The notes under the pieces are model-generated. The model was not told where the DNA came from. It did not search any database and saw only the letters and a program-made list of their open reading frames with translations. The position numbers and the translations under genes were made by a program. A stretch of DNA of 64,000 nt. Source: Anaerolineaceae bacterium (lineage in GTDB: Bacteria; Chloroflexota; Anaerolineae; Aggregatilineales; Phototrophicaceae). Every line of letters begins with the position of its first letter. Position 1 is the stretch's first letter. Shown one piece after another: positions 42,964-50,975 of the stretch. The stretch lies in assembly GCA_028818375.1 (NCBI GenBank), contig JAPPOB010000002.1:1-64000 (forward strand). The letters are read 5' to 3'.

Positions 42964-43620
42964 ATGAGACCCTCGAACGAACCGGAATCAGCCCCGACTT
43001 CGCGGCAAGCGGCGGAGGGCGGACGCAGGCCACCTTCCGGCGGCCAGGACCGGCGCGGCCAGGCGCCCTGGCCCCTGGCCCTGTTGCTGGTTGTTTGCCT
43101 GATTGTGCTGTTCTCCGGGCTGATCCTGTTCTCGTCCGGTTCCGCGCGCCCGCCTGCCTTGCGGGTGGTCGCGGAGGCCAGCGCCACGCCCACCCTGCGG
43201 CCCCGCCCGACCTCGACCCGGCCGCCGCCCGTCACCATTGTGCCGCAGGCCACGGCCACCCCTACAGCGTTGCCGCCTGGCCTGCGTTTTACGCTGGACC
43301 CGGCCTCCATCGACTACGTGCCGGGCAGGGGTCGCTGCGACTGGTCGGGCGTCGCCGGGAGGGTTGTGCGCAGGAACGGAAGCGGCGCAGACGGACTGCT
43401 GGTTGTCGCCATTAAGGTCGACAGCGACGCCGAAGTGAGCGGCACGACGGATTCACGAGGAAATTTCGAGTTGCGTCTCGGTGACGTTCCGCTGCTGGCG
43501 CCCTGGTCGCTGCAAGTGCGCAGTCAGGGCGGCAAACCGCTTTCCGATTCCATGCAAATCGTGACCAGCGAGCAGTGCGACCAGAATCTCATCGTGCTGG
43601 AATTCAGGGAGCAGGGCTGA
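42964..43620 (+). CDS. Single-pass membrane protein with Thr/Pro linker, hypothetical
   Basis: This 218-residue protein has a charged cytoplasmic N-terminus, a membrane helix (about 39-58, PLALLLVVCLIVLFSGLILF), a Thr/Pro-rich stalk (ATPTLRPRPTSTRPPP) and an extracellular beta-rich domain. The domain, with GRCDWSGVAGRVV and TTDSRGNFELRLGDVPL, resembles a carboxypeptidase-regulatory-like or other immunoglobulin-like fold. The function is unknown. It is divergent from the FGE-fold gene, which shares the same anchor-and-stalk design. Confidence 0.7.
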   Translation: MRPSNEPESAPTSRQAAEGGRRPPSGGQDRRGQAPWPLALLLVVCLIVLFSGLILFSSGSARPPALRVVAEASATPTLRPRPTSTRPPPVTIVPQATATPTALPPGLRFTLDPASIDYVPGRGRCDWSGVAGRVVRRNGSGADGLLVVAIKVDSDAEVSGTTDSRGNFELRLGDVPLLAPWSLQVRSQGGKPLSDSMQIVTSEQCDQNLIVLEFREQG

Positions 43621-44803
43621 GCGAAGCGGGGAGGGCAAGACGCCGTTCCAGCGCCAGCAGGCCTTCGTGCACGAGGAAGCTCAGGAGGGCGATGAGAAGG
43701 AGGCCGACGCCGATCGTCTCAAGGCCGACGCGTTCGGCCACAACAGCCATCAGGGCCGGAAGTATGGCCATTCCGACGCCGGAGCTGCCAATTTGCAGGC
43801 CCACGGTATTGGGCGAGTGCGCCGCACCGACGCGTCCTGGTGTATCCGCCAGTAGCAGGGGAAGTACGGGCGCCAGGGTCAAACCAATGAGCGCGATTCC
43901 CGCGAAAGTCGGGGATTCACCCAGGTTGGCCTGGAACAGCAGGGTGCCGACGATGGTCAACAGCATGCTGAAGCGCATGAAGCGATTGTTGCCGATGCGC
44001 TCGACCAGCACGCCGGTTAGCACGCGACCGATGGTGAGGCCGGCCCAGAAGATGCTGACCCACAGGCCCGCCTGGTCCGGGGCGATGCCACGTCCGTCGA
44101 TCATCAGGCTGTTGCCCAGCGCGCCGGCGCCGTGCTGAATGCCGCCGTGCAGGAAGAAAAGCAACATGCCGAACCAGACTGGCGCCAGACGCAGGGAGCG
44201 GCGCAGGGGCTGCGCGGACTCCCCGGACGCGGGCTTCCCGTTCAACTTCCAGGACTGACGCGTGCGGGCGAGCAGAAGGGTCAGGCCCAGTTGCGGGAGG
44301 AAGAAGATGACATAGCTCCAGCGCCAGTTGAGGCCGAGCTGGAAGACGACCAGAGTGACGATCAGGGGCCCCAGCGCGGAGCCGAGGCCAAACCCGGTGT
44401 GCAGCAGGTTCATGCGGCCGCCGGAATAGTGGGCGGCGGCGTGGATGTTGATGCCGGTATTGAGCACCGTCACCCCGACGCCGAGCAAAGTGTGCAGGGC
44501 GATCAGGGGTAACAGTCCGGACGCCGTCGCCACGCCGGCGAAACCGGTCAGCATGAGCAGGCTGCCTGCCAGCAGATAGTTGCCCACACCCATACGACTG
44601 GCCAGATTACCGCTGTAGACGCTGACCAGGACGCGGCCCAGCAGCAAGGCGACCATGACCAGGCCCAGGGATTCCAGCGAAACCCCGAAGCCGCGTTGCA
44701 TTTGCGCCCAGGCGACTCCCAGGGCCGCGACCGGCGTTCCAAGGGCCACGAATCCAAGAAAACCGATGGCAAAGAGTTGCCGGCGACGGCCATCGTCGCT
44801 CAC
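43604..44803 (-). CDS. MFS transporter
   Basis: This 399-residue protein has about twelve hydrophobic helices and the MFS loop motif after helix 2 (LLGRVLVSVYSGNLASRMG) and its repeat in the second half (GLTIGRVLTGVLVERIGNN). The helix 4-5 region contains LLHTGFGLGSALGPLIV. It resembles fucose/sugar permease-like or FPR3-like MFS members, but the substrate cannot be predicted. The 3' end overlaps the convergent gene by 17 bases. Confidence 0.85.
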   Translation of the reverse strand: MSDDGRRRQLFAIGFLGFVALGTPVAALGVAWAQMQRGFGVSLESLGLVMVALLLGRVLVSVYSGNLASRMGVGNYLLAGSLLMLTGFAGVATASGLLPLIALHTLLGVGVTVLNTGINIHAAAHYSGGRMNLLHTGFGLGSALGPLIVTLVVFQLGLNWRWSYVIFFLPQLGLTLLLARTRQSWKLNGKPASGESAQPLRRSLRLAPVWFGMLLFFLHGGIQHGAGALGNSLMIDGRGIAPDQAGLWVSIFWAGLTIGRVLTGVLVERIGNNRFMRFSMLLTIVGTLLFQANLGESPTFAGIALIGLTLAPVLPLLLADTPGRVGAAHSPNTVGLQIGSSGVGMAILPALMAVVAERVGLETIGVGLLLIALLSFLVHEGLLALERRLALPASLSPAP

Positions 44804-44898
44804 CGTTCCGTCCTTCCGGACCAGGGCGATCCCGGGCGACTTGCGTCGGCACTTCTGCTAAACTTGGAAGGCAGATTCAGGCAACCAGGAGAGGCAAC

Positions 44899-45390
44899 AT
44901 GGCTGAAGACAGCATTCGCGATGCATTGAACATGATTCCCTATGGCTTCTACGCCATCGGCTCCCGCAACGGCGACGACGTCAACCTGATGGTGGTCAAC
45001 TGGCTGACCCAATCTTCCTTTTCGCCGCGTCAGGTCGCCTTTGGCCTGTCCAAAACAGCCGTGACCCATGGCATCGTCGCCGAAGGCAAGGTCTTCTCCG
45101 TCAACATCTTCGACAAGGCCGATGCCGAACTCATTTCGGGCCTGACGAAGAGCCGGGCGAAGTACCCGGACAAGGTGAAAGACGCCACGACGACTGCCGG
45201 GCCGGAGACCGGTTGCCCGCTCATTACCGGTGCTGCGGCCTGGCTGGAATGCCGCGTGGTCTCGAGCGTTGACAGTGGTGGCGATCATGACGTGATCGTC
45301 GGTGAGATCGTCGGCGCCGGTGTAAATCGTGCCGGCAAGTCCGACGCGACCCTGACGCTGGAGGATATCGGGTGGAGTTACTCGGGTTGA
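44899..45390 (+). CDS. Flavin reductase-like FMN-binding split-barrel protein
   Basis: This 163-residue protein has the flavin reductase-like split barrel: GFYAIGSRNGDDVNLMVVNW, SFSPRQVAFGLSK, FSVNIFDKADAELI and AAWLECRVVSSVDSGG followed by HDVIVGEIVGAGV. Such proteins bind FMN and use NAD(P)H or act as FMN-dependent oxidases. A reading of standard length is intact. The ATG follows CAGGAGAGG. Confidence 0.85.
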   Translation: MAEDSIRDALNMIPYGFYAIGSRNGDDVNLMVVNWLTQSSFSPRQVAFGLSKTAVTHGIVAEGKVFSVNIFDKADAELISGLTKSRAKYPDKVKDATTTAGPETGCPLITGAAAWLECRVVSSVDSGGDHDVIVGEIVGAGVNRAGKSDATLTLEDIGWSYSG

Positions 45391-45396
45391 CAGGGT

Positions 45397-48300
45397 TCAA
45401 ACCGGACTGAGGGTTATTTGCCAGTCGGTGACGCTGACGATGACGCCACCGCCCTGAACATAGAGCACCGGTTGCAAGGCTTCGCCCGGCACCATTGGGA
45501 CGGGCTCGCCGAGTGACTCGTCGTTAAGGAACACGCGTACGCTGCCGGCGTCCATGTCGCGCTCAAGCCGCAGCCGGGCCACCACGGCGTTCACCGTGCG
45601 CTGGCCGACCGGCCGCAGTTCCGGTCCGCGATGCTGTGACAGATTGATCACGCCAGGTTGCACGAGACGCACCCGCGCCCCGGCGACCATCCGCGAATCG
45701 CCGGCGACCTGCAATGTTGCGCCGAACCAGATGGAATCCTCCTGCAGCAGCGTCGGGTCGTAATCGCCGAGAACAAGGGTGACTTCCATGCGCCGGATAC
45801 GCGTGGCCGCCCGGTTGCCATAGGCCGCATCCAGTGCATCCGGCGTCAGCGCAAAGACGACGGGGCCGTCACCCGCAGGGTCTTCGCGGCCAAGATGCCA
45901 GATCCCGTTCTCGTCACCCGTCCTGTAGGCGTCCGTCGGCCACTTGAGAGCATCCCCTGCGGCCAGACTGGCCAGCAGGGTCAGAAGGTTTTGGCGGCCC
46001 TGCAGACCCAGGGGTGGCAGCGTGACGCTGGGCAGGGGCGTGGCGGTCCGCAGGGGAGTCGCAGTGTGGGCGGGTCTGGTCGTCGCCGATGGCGCCAGCG
46101 TTGCAACCGTTGGCGACCCGGATGGGTCTGGCAATGGCGTGGCGCTGGCTGGCAATGCGACGGCTGCCGGCGCGTCGGCAGCGTCAACCGGGGTCATCAT
46201 GGGCTCTGTCGTGATGACCGGATTGGCCTGACCAGGGCCCGGTTCCCTGCCCGGCACGTAGACGAACACCAGCGCCAGAATGGCAAGCACCACAACGATG
46301 AGGGCCACCACGGTGACTTGACGGGATATGCGTCGTGGAGCTGGCGCACTTTCCGGCAGTTCCGGAAATTCATCGTCGTCCGAGAACGGGACCGGTGACC
46401 TTTCTCCCTGGTCCGGCCCGGGTTCCGGGGGCCGGGGCCGGGTCGGTTCCGACGGCTCCGCTCCAGGTTGCGGTGGTGATGAGGGTTGTGACAGCGCTGG
46501 CAAGCCGCCGGGCAAGAGGCCGCGTTGCCTGCGCCCCTGGCGAGCGGCGGCCGGTTCGGCCTCAGGGCTTTCCTGCGCGCCGGGGGCGACGGAGAATTCC
46601 GACTGATGTTCGGCCAGTTCGAACCAGTGGCGGTAGAGCGGCCAGGCCGGGTGGCGGTCGATGAACATGACGCGAAACAGGTCGTTGAAGCGCGTCAGAC
46701 GCGCGCTGCGACTGAGGTCCGGATCGATGTGGGTGGCGAGGAAACGCTCGTAGGTGGTCTGCCACTGGCGCAGCGTCTTGCCCTGCTCCGGGCTGAGCAA
46801 TCGCTCCGTCTCGCTGACCAGCCAGCGATGCGCTTCCAGCAAGGCGTTGTCCGGGGTGTCGGGCTTCTCTTCAATGACCTTGTTCATGCGTCTCAGCCGC
46901 GTGTGCAGTTCGGCGGCGCCGGCCTGCAGCGAGACCAGCCAGGTGCGGTATCCGGTCAGGGTGATGGCGGCGGCCTGCTCCGCGTCATCGATGGCGTTCA
47001 TCGCATTTTCCAGCTTGACACCGGCCGGCCGAAACTCGCCGTCCGTCCAGTCACGCAGGGCCGCCTGAAATTCCGCCAGACTGAGGATGGCCGGCGCCAG
47101 CAGCCGCGCCTGGGGGTTGGCCTCCAGTTGGTCCGCGATGGTTGCGAGGCGGGGCAGAATGTCCGGCCCGTTGATCTCGTTTATGCGCCCGGCCGCGTCC
47201 AGCAAATCCTGTCTCCGACTGATGAAACTCTCCAGCGCGCGGGCGGCCACGTGTTGCGGCCCGTCGTCACCGAGCGTGCGCAGGGCGGCCTCATGCCAGA
47301 AGGCCGCATTTTCCAACGCGTTCGCGTCGTTCTCCTGGGCATCTTCCGCGCCACGTAACAGGTAATAGAAGAACAGGATGCGCAGGGCGGCCGTGCTTTG
47401 CTGGTCAACCAGGTCGACCAGGCCGCGGTTCATGGCCTTGAGGAAAGTGTCGGTGCCCGGCATTTGCTGCGCGAAGTCATCGCGCAGTTTCAATTCTTCC
47501 TCCGTAAACAGGCTTTCCGCGGCCGCCAGGGCCGTGCGGGTGGCCTCGGCACTGGCGACGCCGTTGCGCTCCACCCAGATCCGGGAGGCGTCAGCAAGCC
47601 TTGCAAGTCGGTCGGCCGCCTCGCGCTGCGGGTTGTTGCGGGCAATCTCCCTGGCGCGCTGCGCCAGTCGCGCCGCTTCGGCCAGTTGACCGCGGTCCCA
47701 GGTCTGCCAGCCATCCGCCAGCGCCCGCCCAAGACCACCGAAAAGGGCGTGCCGCTCCACATAGCGCGCGCCGGCTACGACGCTACGCAATTGAATGAAC
47801 CAGGAGGAAAGCGTCGGGCTCAGAGTCTGCACGGCTTCCGAGGCCTGTGTGAGGGCATCCAGGGCGCTGGCGCGATTGCCCTGGAGCGTGGCCATGGCGT
47901 ACCTGTCCCAGGCCCTCGTGGCGACATCAAGGCCGTTCACCATGTCATTGAGTAAGGGGTCGGTTAGAAACTCCATGAACGGTTTCAGGTCGGAGCGTGT
48001 GTCGCGCAACCAGTTGTCGAGGCCGGAACCATCCGCCAGCGGGACCCAGGTCTGGCAGGTGCCGAGAAACTCGTAGAGGGCGTCAAGGCGGCGCTGCAGC
48101 GGCGCCCATGCGCTGTTGGGCGGGTCGATCACTTGACAGTCGGCGAGCGCAGTGGTTGCCTCCCGCGGGCTGGAAGCGGCCAGGTTGCCAATGATTTGCA
48201 GGTTGCGGGCGAGATTGCGGCTGGCCAACAGGGCGCGTTGCAGTGCTCCGCCCAGGCCCTCGCCACCTGGCAAGGGCTGGCCGCGGCCCAGGGAGTCCAG

Positions 48301-49791
48301 CAGGGTTTGCAGGGATTCCAGGGCCTCGCAGACCTGACTGTAACGCTCCTGCATGGCCCCCGGCGCAAGGCGCGGGTTGGCGTTGATGCCCTGCAGCAGC
48401 GTCATCACTTCATCCAGGACGACCTGCGGCTCGCTGACCGGCTGTCCGCCGTACGCCAGATCCCCCATCGCCAGGCGGACGCGCAAGAGGTTGGGTTGCA
48501 GCAACTGAACATCCGGAAAGTGCGCCGAAATGCGCTCGGCCAGCAAGTGTTGCAGTTCGTAATCCGGCTCGCTGGCGTGTCGGGTGATCAGTTCCTGGGC
48601 GGCCTCGGCAACCTGGCCGTCAAAGAGCAGCGCGATGCTGTCCTGCACCAGCGCGGGAATGTCTTCCCGCTGAGCGTCCTGCAAGAGGCGCGCCATATCG
48701 CCCAGCAAACGCACCAGACGGGAGTTTTCGCCATCCGCGCGCGGCCGCAGCTCGGAAAGCAGTTCGGCGCTGCGTTGCCAGTTGCCGTTTTCCATGTAGA
48801 TGCGAATCGCGTCGAGGTCGGCGGCTATGGCGATGTCCTGCAGGCGTGCCTCAATGGTCTGCTGCAACTCTCGCGCCTGGGGATATCCTGGGTCAGCGGC
48901 CAGAGCCGGCGCGAGAGTTTGCATCAGGCCATGCAACTCGTCGCGGCTGCGGTCGTGGCGCAATCTGCCATTGACGCGGTTCAGCACCAGGTCGCGCTCC
49001 CGCTGCAGGGGGCCGCGATAGTCCGCGAGTTCCTTGCGCAGGGTTGCGACATCCGGATATCGCAATCGCAAACGCGGGTGCGCTGCGCGGCTGACGATAC
49101 TCTGCAGGCGGGTCGAAACGCGGTCTGCTTCCGGCCCGAAATCTGCGCGAAAGTCATTGCCGGCGTCGCGCGGCAACTCAATGCGGCGACCGCCGGTCAG
49201 CAGGAAGTAGAGCAATTCTCCCACCTGGCCCACGTCCGATTGACGGCTAACGCCCTGCGGCGTGCTTTCGTCTCCCTCGAGAAAGACGGCGTTGCCCCAG
49301 TCAATGACCTTGAGTTGCCAGGCATCGCGGTCCCAGAACAGATGCCAGGCGTCCACGTCGTTGTAGACGATGTCGCGCTGGTGAGCCAGCTGCAGGAGGT
49401 CCAGCAGGTTGTCGAGGATGACCAGCAATTCAAGTTCCGGCAGGTACTGGCCGTTGGCCTTGAGGGCGAGCACCGTGTCTGCGACGATGTCGCCGACGGC
49501 GCGTTCCATGACAATGTATTGGTGAGGCATGCCGCCGATGGGGAACTGACCGGAACCGAGCAATTCGGTCAGCAGCGGGTGGCCGGACATGCGTTGCAGG
49601 GCCCGGCGCTCGTTAAGTATGCTGATTTCCTGACCGGCGCGTATGGGTGGAGCATCGTTGAGCGCCGGTCGCTTAATGATGACGGGCCGGTCCTGCGCCC
49701 GGGTATCGAAGGCGCGCAGGGTCTCGCCGGAGCGGCCACGGGGGAAAATGTGGTCGTAGCGATAGCGGTTGTCGAACAGACTGTCCGCCAT
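45397..49791 (-). CDS. Very large kinase-fold membrane protein with Thr/Pro stalk
   Basis: This 1464-residue protein has an N-terminal Ser/Thr kinase-like domain (about 1-270): VIIKRPAL as the lysine strand, the catalytic loop read as DIVYNDVDAWHLFW in place of HRDLKPxN, and KVIDWGNA in place of DFG. The Asp of the loop and of DWG remain, but the loop Lys and Asn are Asp and His, so activity is doubtful. About 850 residues of helical repeats follow, then a Pro-rich region, one membrane helix (VTVVALIVVVLAILALVFVYV), a Thr/Pro stalk and an extracellular beta-sandwich-like C-terminus. It may couple an internal signal to an outer sensor. The start at 49791 follows AAGGAGG. Confidence 0.82.
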   Translation of the reverse strand: MADSLFDNRYRYDHIFPRGRSGETLRAFDTRAQDRPVIIKRPALNDAPPIRAGQEISILNERRALQRMSGHPLLTELLGSGQFPIGGMPHQYIVMERAVGDIVADTVLALKANGQYLPELELLVILDNLLDLLQLAHQRDIVYNDVDAWHLFWDRDAWQLKVIDWGNAVFLEGDESTPQGVSRQSDVGQVGELLYFLLTGGRRIELPRDAGNDFRADFGPEADRVSTRLQSIVSRAAHPRLRLRYPDVATLRKELADYRGPLQRERDLVLNRVNGRLRHDRSRDELHGLMQTLAPALAADPGYPQARELQQTIEARLQDIAIAADLDAIRIYMENGNWQRSAELLSELRPRADGENSRLVRLLGDMARLLQDAQREDIPALVQDSIALLFDGQVAEAAQELITRHASEPDYELQHLLAERISAHFPDVQLLQPNLLRVRLAMGDLAYGGQPVSEPQVVLDEVMTLLQGINANPRLAPGAMQERYSQVCEALESLQTLLDSLGRGQPLPGGEGLGGALQRALLASRNLARNLQIIGNLAASSPREATTALADCQVIDPPNSAWAPLQRRLDALYEFLGTCQTWVPLADGSGLDNWLRDTRSDLKPFMEFLTDPLLNDMVNGLDVATRAWDRYAMATLQGNRASALDALTQASEAVQTLSPTLSSWFIQLRSVVAGARYVERHALFGGLGRALADGWQTWDRGQLAEAARLAQRAREIARNNPQREAADRLARLADASRIWVERNGVASAEATRTALAAAESLFTEEELKLRDDFAQQMPGTDTFLKAMNRGLVDLVDQQSTAALRILFFYYLLRGAEDAQENDANALENAAFWHEAALRTLGDDGPQHVAARALESFISRRQDLLDAAGRINEINGPDILPRLATIADQLEANPQARLLAPAILSLAEFQAALRDWTDGEFRPAGVKLENAMNAIDDAEQAAAITLTGYRTWLVSLQAGAAELHTRLRRMNKVIEEKPDTPDNALLEAHRWLVSETERLLSPEQGKTLRQWQTTYERFLATHIDPDLSRSARLTRFNDLFRVMFIDRHPAWPLYRHWFELAEHQSEFSVAPGAQESPEAEPAAARQGRRQRGLLPGGLPALSQPSSPPQPGAEPSEPTRPRPPEPGPDQGERSPVPFSDDDEFPELPESAPAPRRISRQVTVVALIVVVLAILALVFVYVPGREPGPGQANPVITTEPMMTPVDAADAPAAVALPASATPLPDPSGSPTVATLAPSATTRPAHTATPLRTATPLPSVTLPPLGLQGRQNLLTLLASLAAGDALKWPTDAYRTGDENGIWHLGREDPAGDGPVVFALTPDALDAAYGNRAATRIRRMEVTLVLGDYDPTLLQEDSIWFGATLQVAGDSRMVAGARVRLVQPGVINLSQHRGPELRPVGQRTVNAVVARLRLERDMDAGSVRVFLNDESLGEPVPMVPGEALQPVLYVQGGGVIVSVTDWQITLSPV

Positions 49792-49816
49792 GCAGCCTCC
49801 TTGCGGCAACCCGTCC

Positions 49817-49844
49817 ATTGTACGCCGCGAAGGTTTGCGCGCAA
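49817..49844 (-). promoter_or_regulatory. Promoter of the large kinase-fold gene
   Basis: Minus-strand TTGCGC (49844-49839) and TACAAT (49822-49817) with a 16-base spacer, 25 bases before the ATG at 49791. Confidence 0.6.
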
Positions 49845-49848
49845 GTTG

Positions 49849-49877
49849 TTGACGCTGCCCCTCGCCAGGCGTAAGAT
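49849..49877 (+). promoter_or_regulatory. Promoter of the DinB-like/dtd unit
   Basis: TTGACG at 49849-49854 and TAAGAT at 49872-49877 with a 17-base spacer, 26 bases before the ATG at 49904. It is placed back to back with the promoter of the kinase-fold gene. Confidence 0.65.
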
Positions 49878-49903
49878 GAAGTCAACTCGTTCAGGCATTG
49901 GTC

Positions 49904-50440
49904 ATGACCCGGCGCGATTATCGCTTTCTGGATGACGAGGAAGACCGCCGGCAATTCATCGCGCGGATGCGTGAAGTGCGCGAATCCTTCATCGCCATGC
50001 GCTCGATCGTGCCAGAGGCGCGCTGGTACGAGCCGCGGCACGAAGGCTGGTCGCTGGCGGCCATCCTGGGCCATTTGCAGTGGATGGACCGCCTCCACCT
50101 GCTGCAGGTGCAACTGGCCATCTGGAACCTGCCATTTCCCTTTTCCGTCCGCACCTGGGAGCGGGTTACGGGCTGGCAACAGCGCCTTTTCCGACGTCGC
50201 CTGACAAAAAGCAGCGCCGATGGCATCCGCGCCGCCCTGCCGGACCAGGAAGAATTCATCCTGCAACTCGCCGTCGACGATTTCAGCAAGCGCTTGACCT
50301 ATGCCCCCACCGGCCAGACCCTGACCGTCGAGCAGGCCGTGCAGGAGTTCCTGTACTTCTACTGGCTGGACCGGCTGCGCGCCCTGCGCATCGCCGAAGG
50401 CCTGCACCCGACTCCCGGCGATTTGTCGCGCCAGGGCTGA
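49904..50440 (+). CDS. DinB-like helical bundle protein
   Basis: This 178-residue, largely helical protein resembles the DinB/YfiT-like four-helix family: EGWSLAAILGHLQWMDRLH at the second helix and EQAVQEFLYFYWLDRLRAL at the fourth. The paired histidines that complete the metal site in many members are not evident in the last helix. It may be a small-molecule transferase or damage-inducible protein. It ends in TGATG, overlapping the dtd start codon. Confidence 0.65.
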   Translation: MTRRDYRFLDDEEDRRQFIARMREVRESFIAMRSIVPEARWYEPRHEGWSLAAILGHLQWMDRLHLLQVQLAIWNLPFPFSVRTWERVTGWQQRLFRRRLTKSSADGIRAALPDQEEFILQLAVDDFSKRLTYAPTGQTLTVEQAVQEFLYFYWLDRLRALRIAEGLHPTPGDLSRQG

Positions 50441-50889
50441 TGCGCGTCGTATTGCAGCGGGTCACCCGCGGCGAAGTCCACGTGGCGGGTGAGCTGGTGG
50501 GCGCCATTGACTACGGCCTGGTGGCGCTGGTCGGGATCGCGCAGGGCGATGGCCCGGCAGAGGTCGACCGCCTGGCGCAGAAGACGGCGCAGTTGCGTAT
50601 CTTCCGCGACGACCAACAGCGCATGAACCGCTCCGCCCTGGACCTCGGCTACGGCGTGCTGGTCATTTCGCAGTTCACGCTCTACGCGGATATGAAACGT
50701 GGTCGCCGACCCGGCTTCACCCGCGCCGGCAGGCCGGAACTGGCCGAACCGCTGGTCGAACGTTACGCGATGAAACTGCGCGAGGCCGGCATCGGCCAGG
50801 TGGCCTGCGGCGTCTTCGGCGCGGATATGCAGGTCGTCATCCACAACGACGGCCCGGTCACGCTCATCCTCGACAGCGCGGAGATGTAG
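50440..50889 (+). CDS. dtd: D-aminoacyl-tRNA deacylase
   Basis: This 149-residue enzyme removes D-amino acids from tRNA. The family motifs are present: RVVLQRVTRGEVHV at the start, LVISQFTLYADMKRGRRPGF (the SQxT motif) and NDGPVTLILDS (the GPVT motif; usual NGPVT). The TGATG overlap with the DinB-like gene indicates translational coupling. It is the last gene of normal composition before a lower-GC stretch. Confidence 0.93.
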   Translation: MRVVLQRVTRGEVHVAGELVGAIDYGLVALVGIAQGDGPAEVDRLAQKTAQLRIFRDDQQRMNRSALDLGYGVLVISQFTLYADMKRGRRPGFTRAGRPELAEPLVERYAMKLREAGIGQVACGVFGADMQVVIHNDGPVTLILDSAEM

Positions 50890-50975
50890 GCCTCCCCTGC
50901 GCTACAACTTACAATTGAATGCCGGCGTACCTGTTATGCTAATGCTTGCAAAAATGCTTTAGGGAAGTGACGCAG

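Noticed and set aside
48133..49935. Long open frame (600 codons) on the plus strand opposite the kinase-fold gene.
   Set aside because: It is antisense to a clear coding region with domains and shows only low-complexity, motif-free sequence, as expected from high-GC antisense frames.
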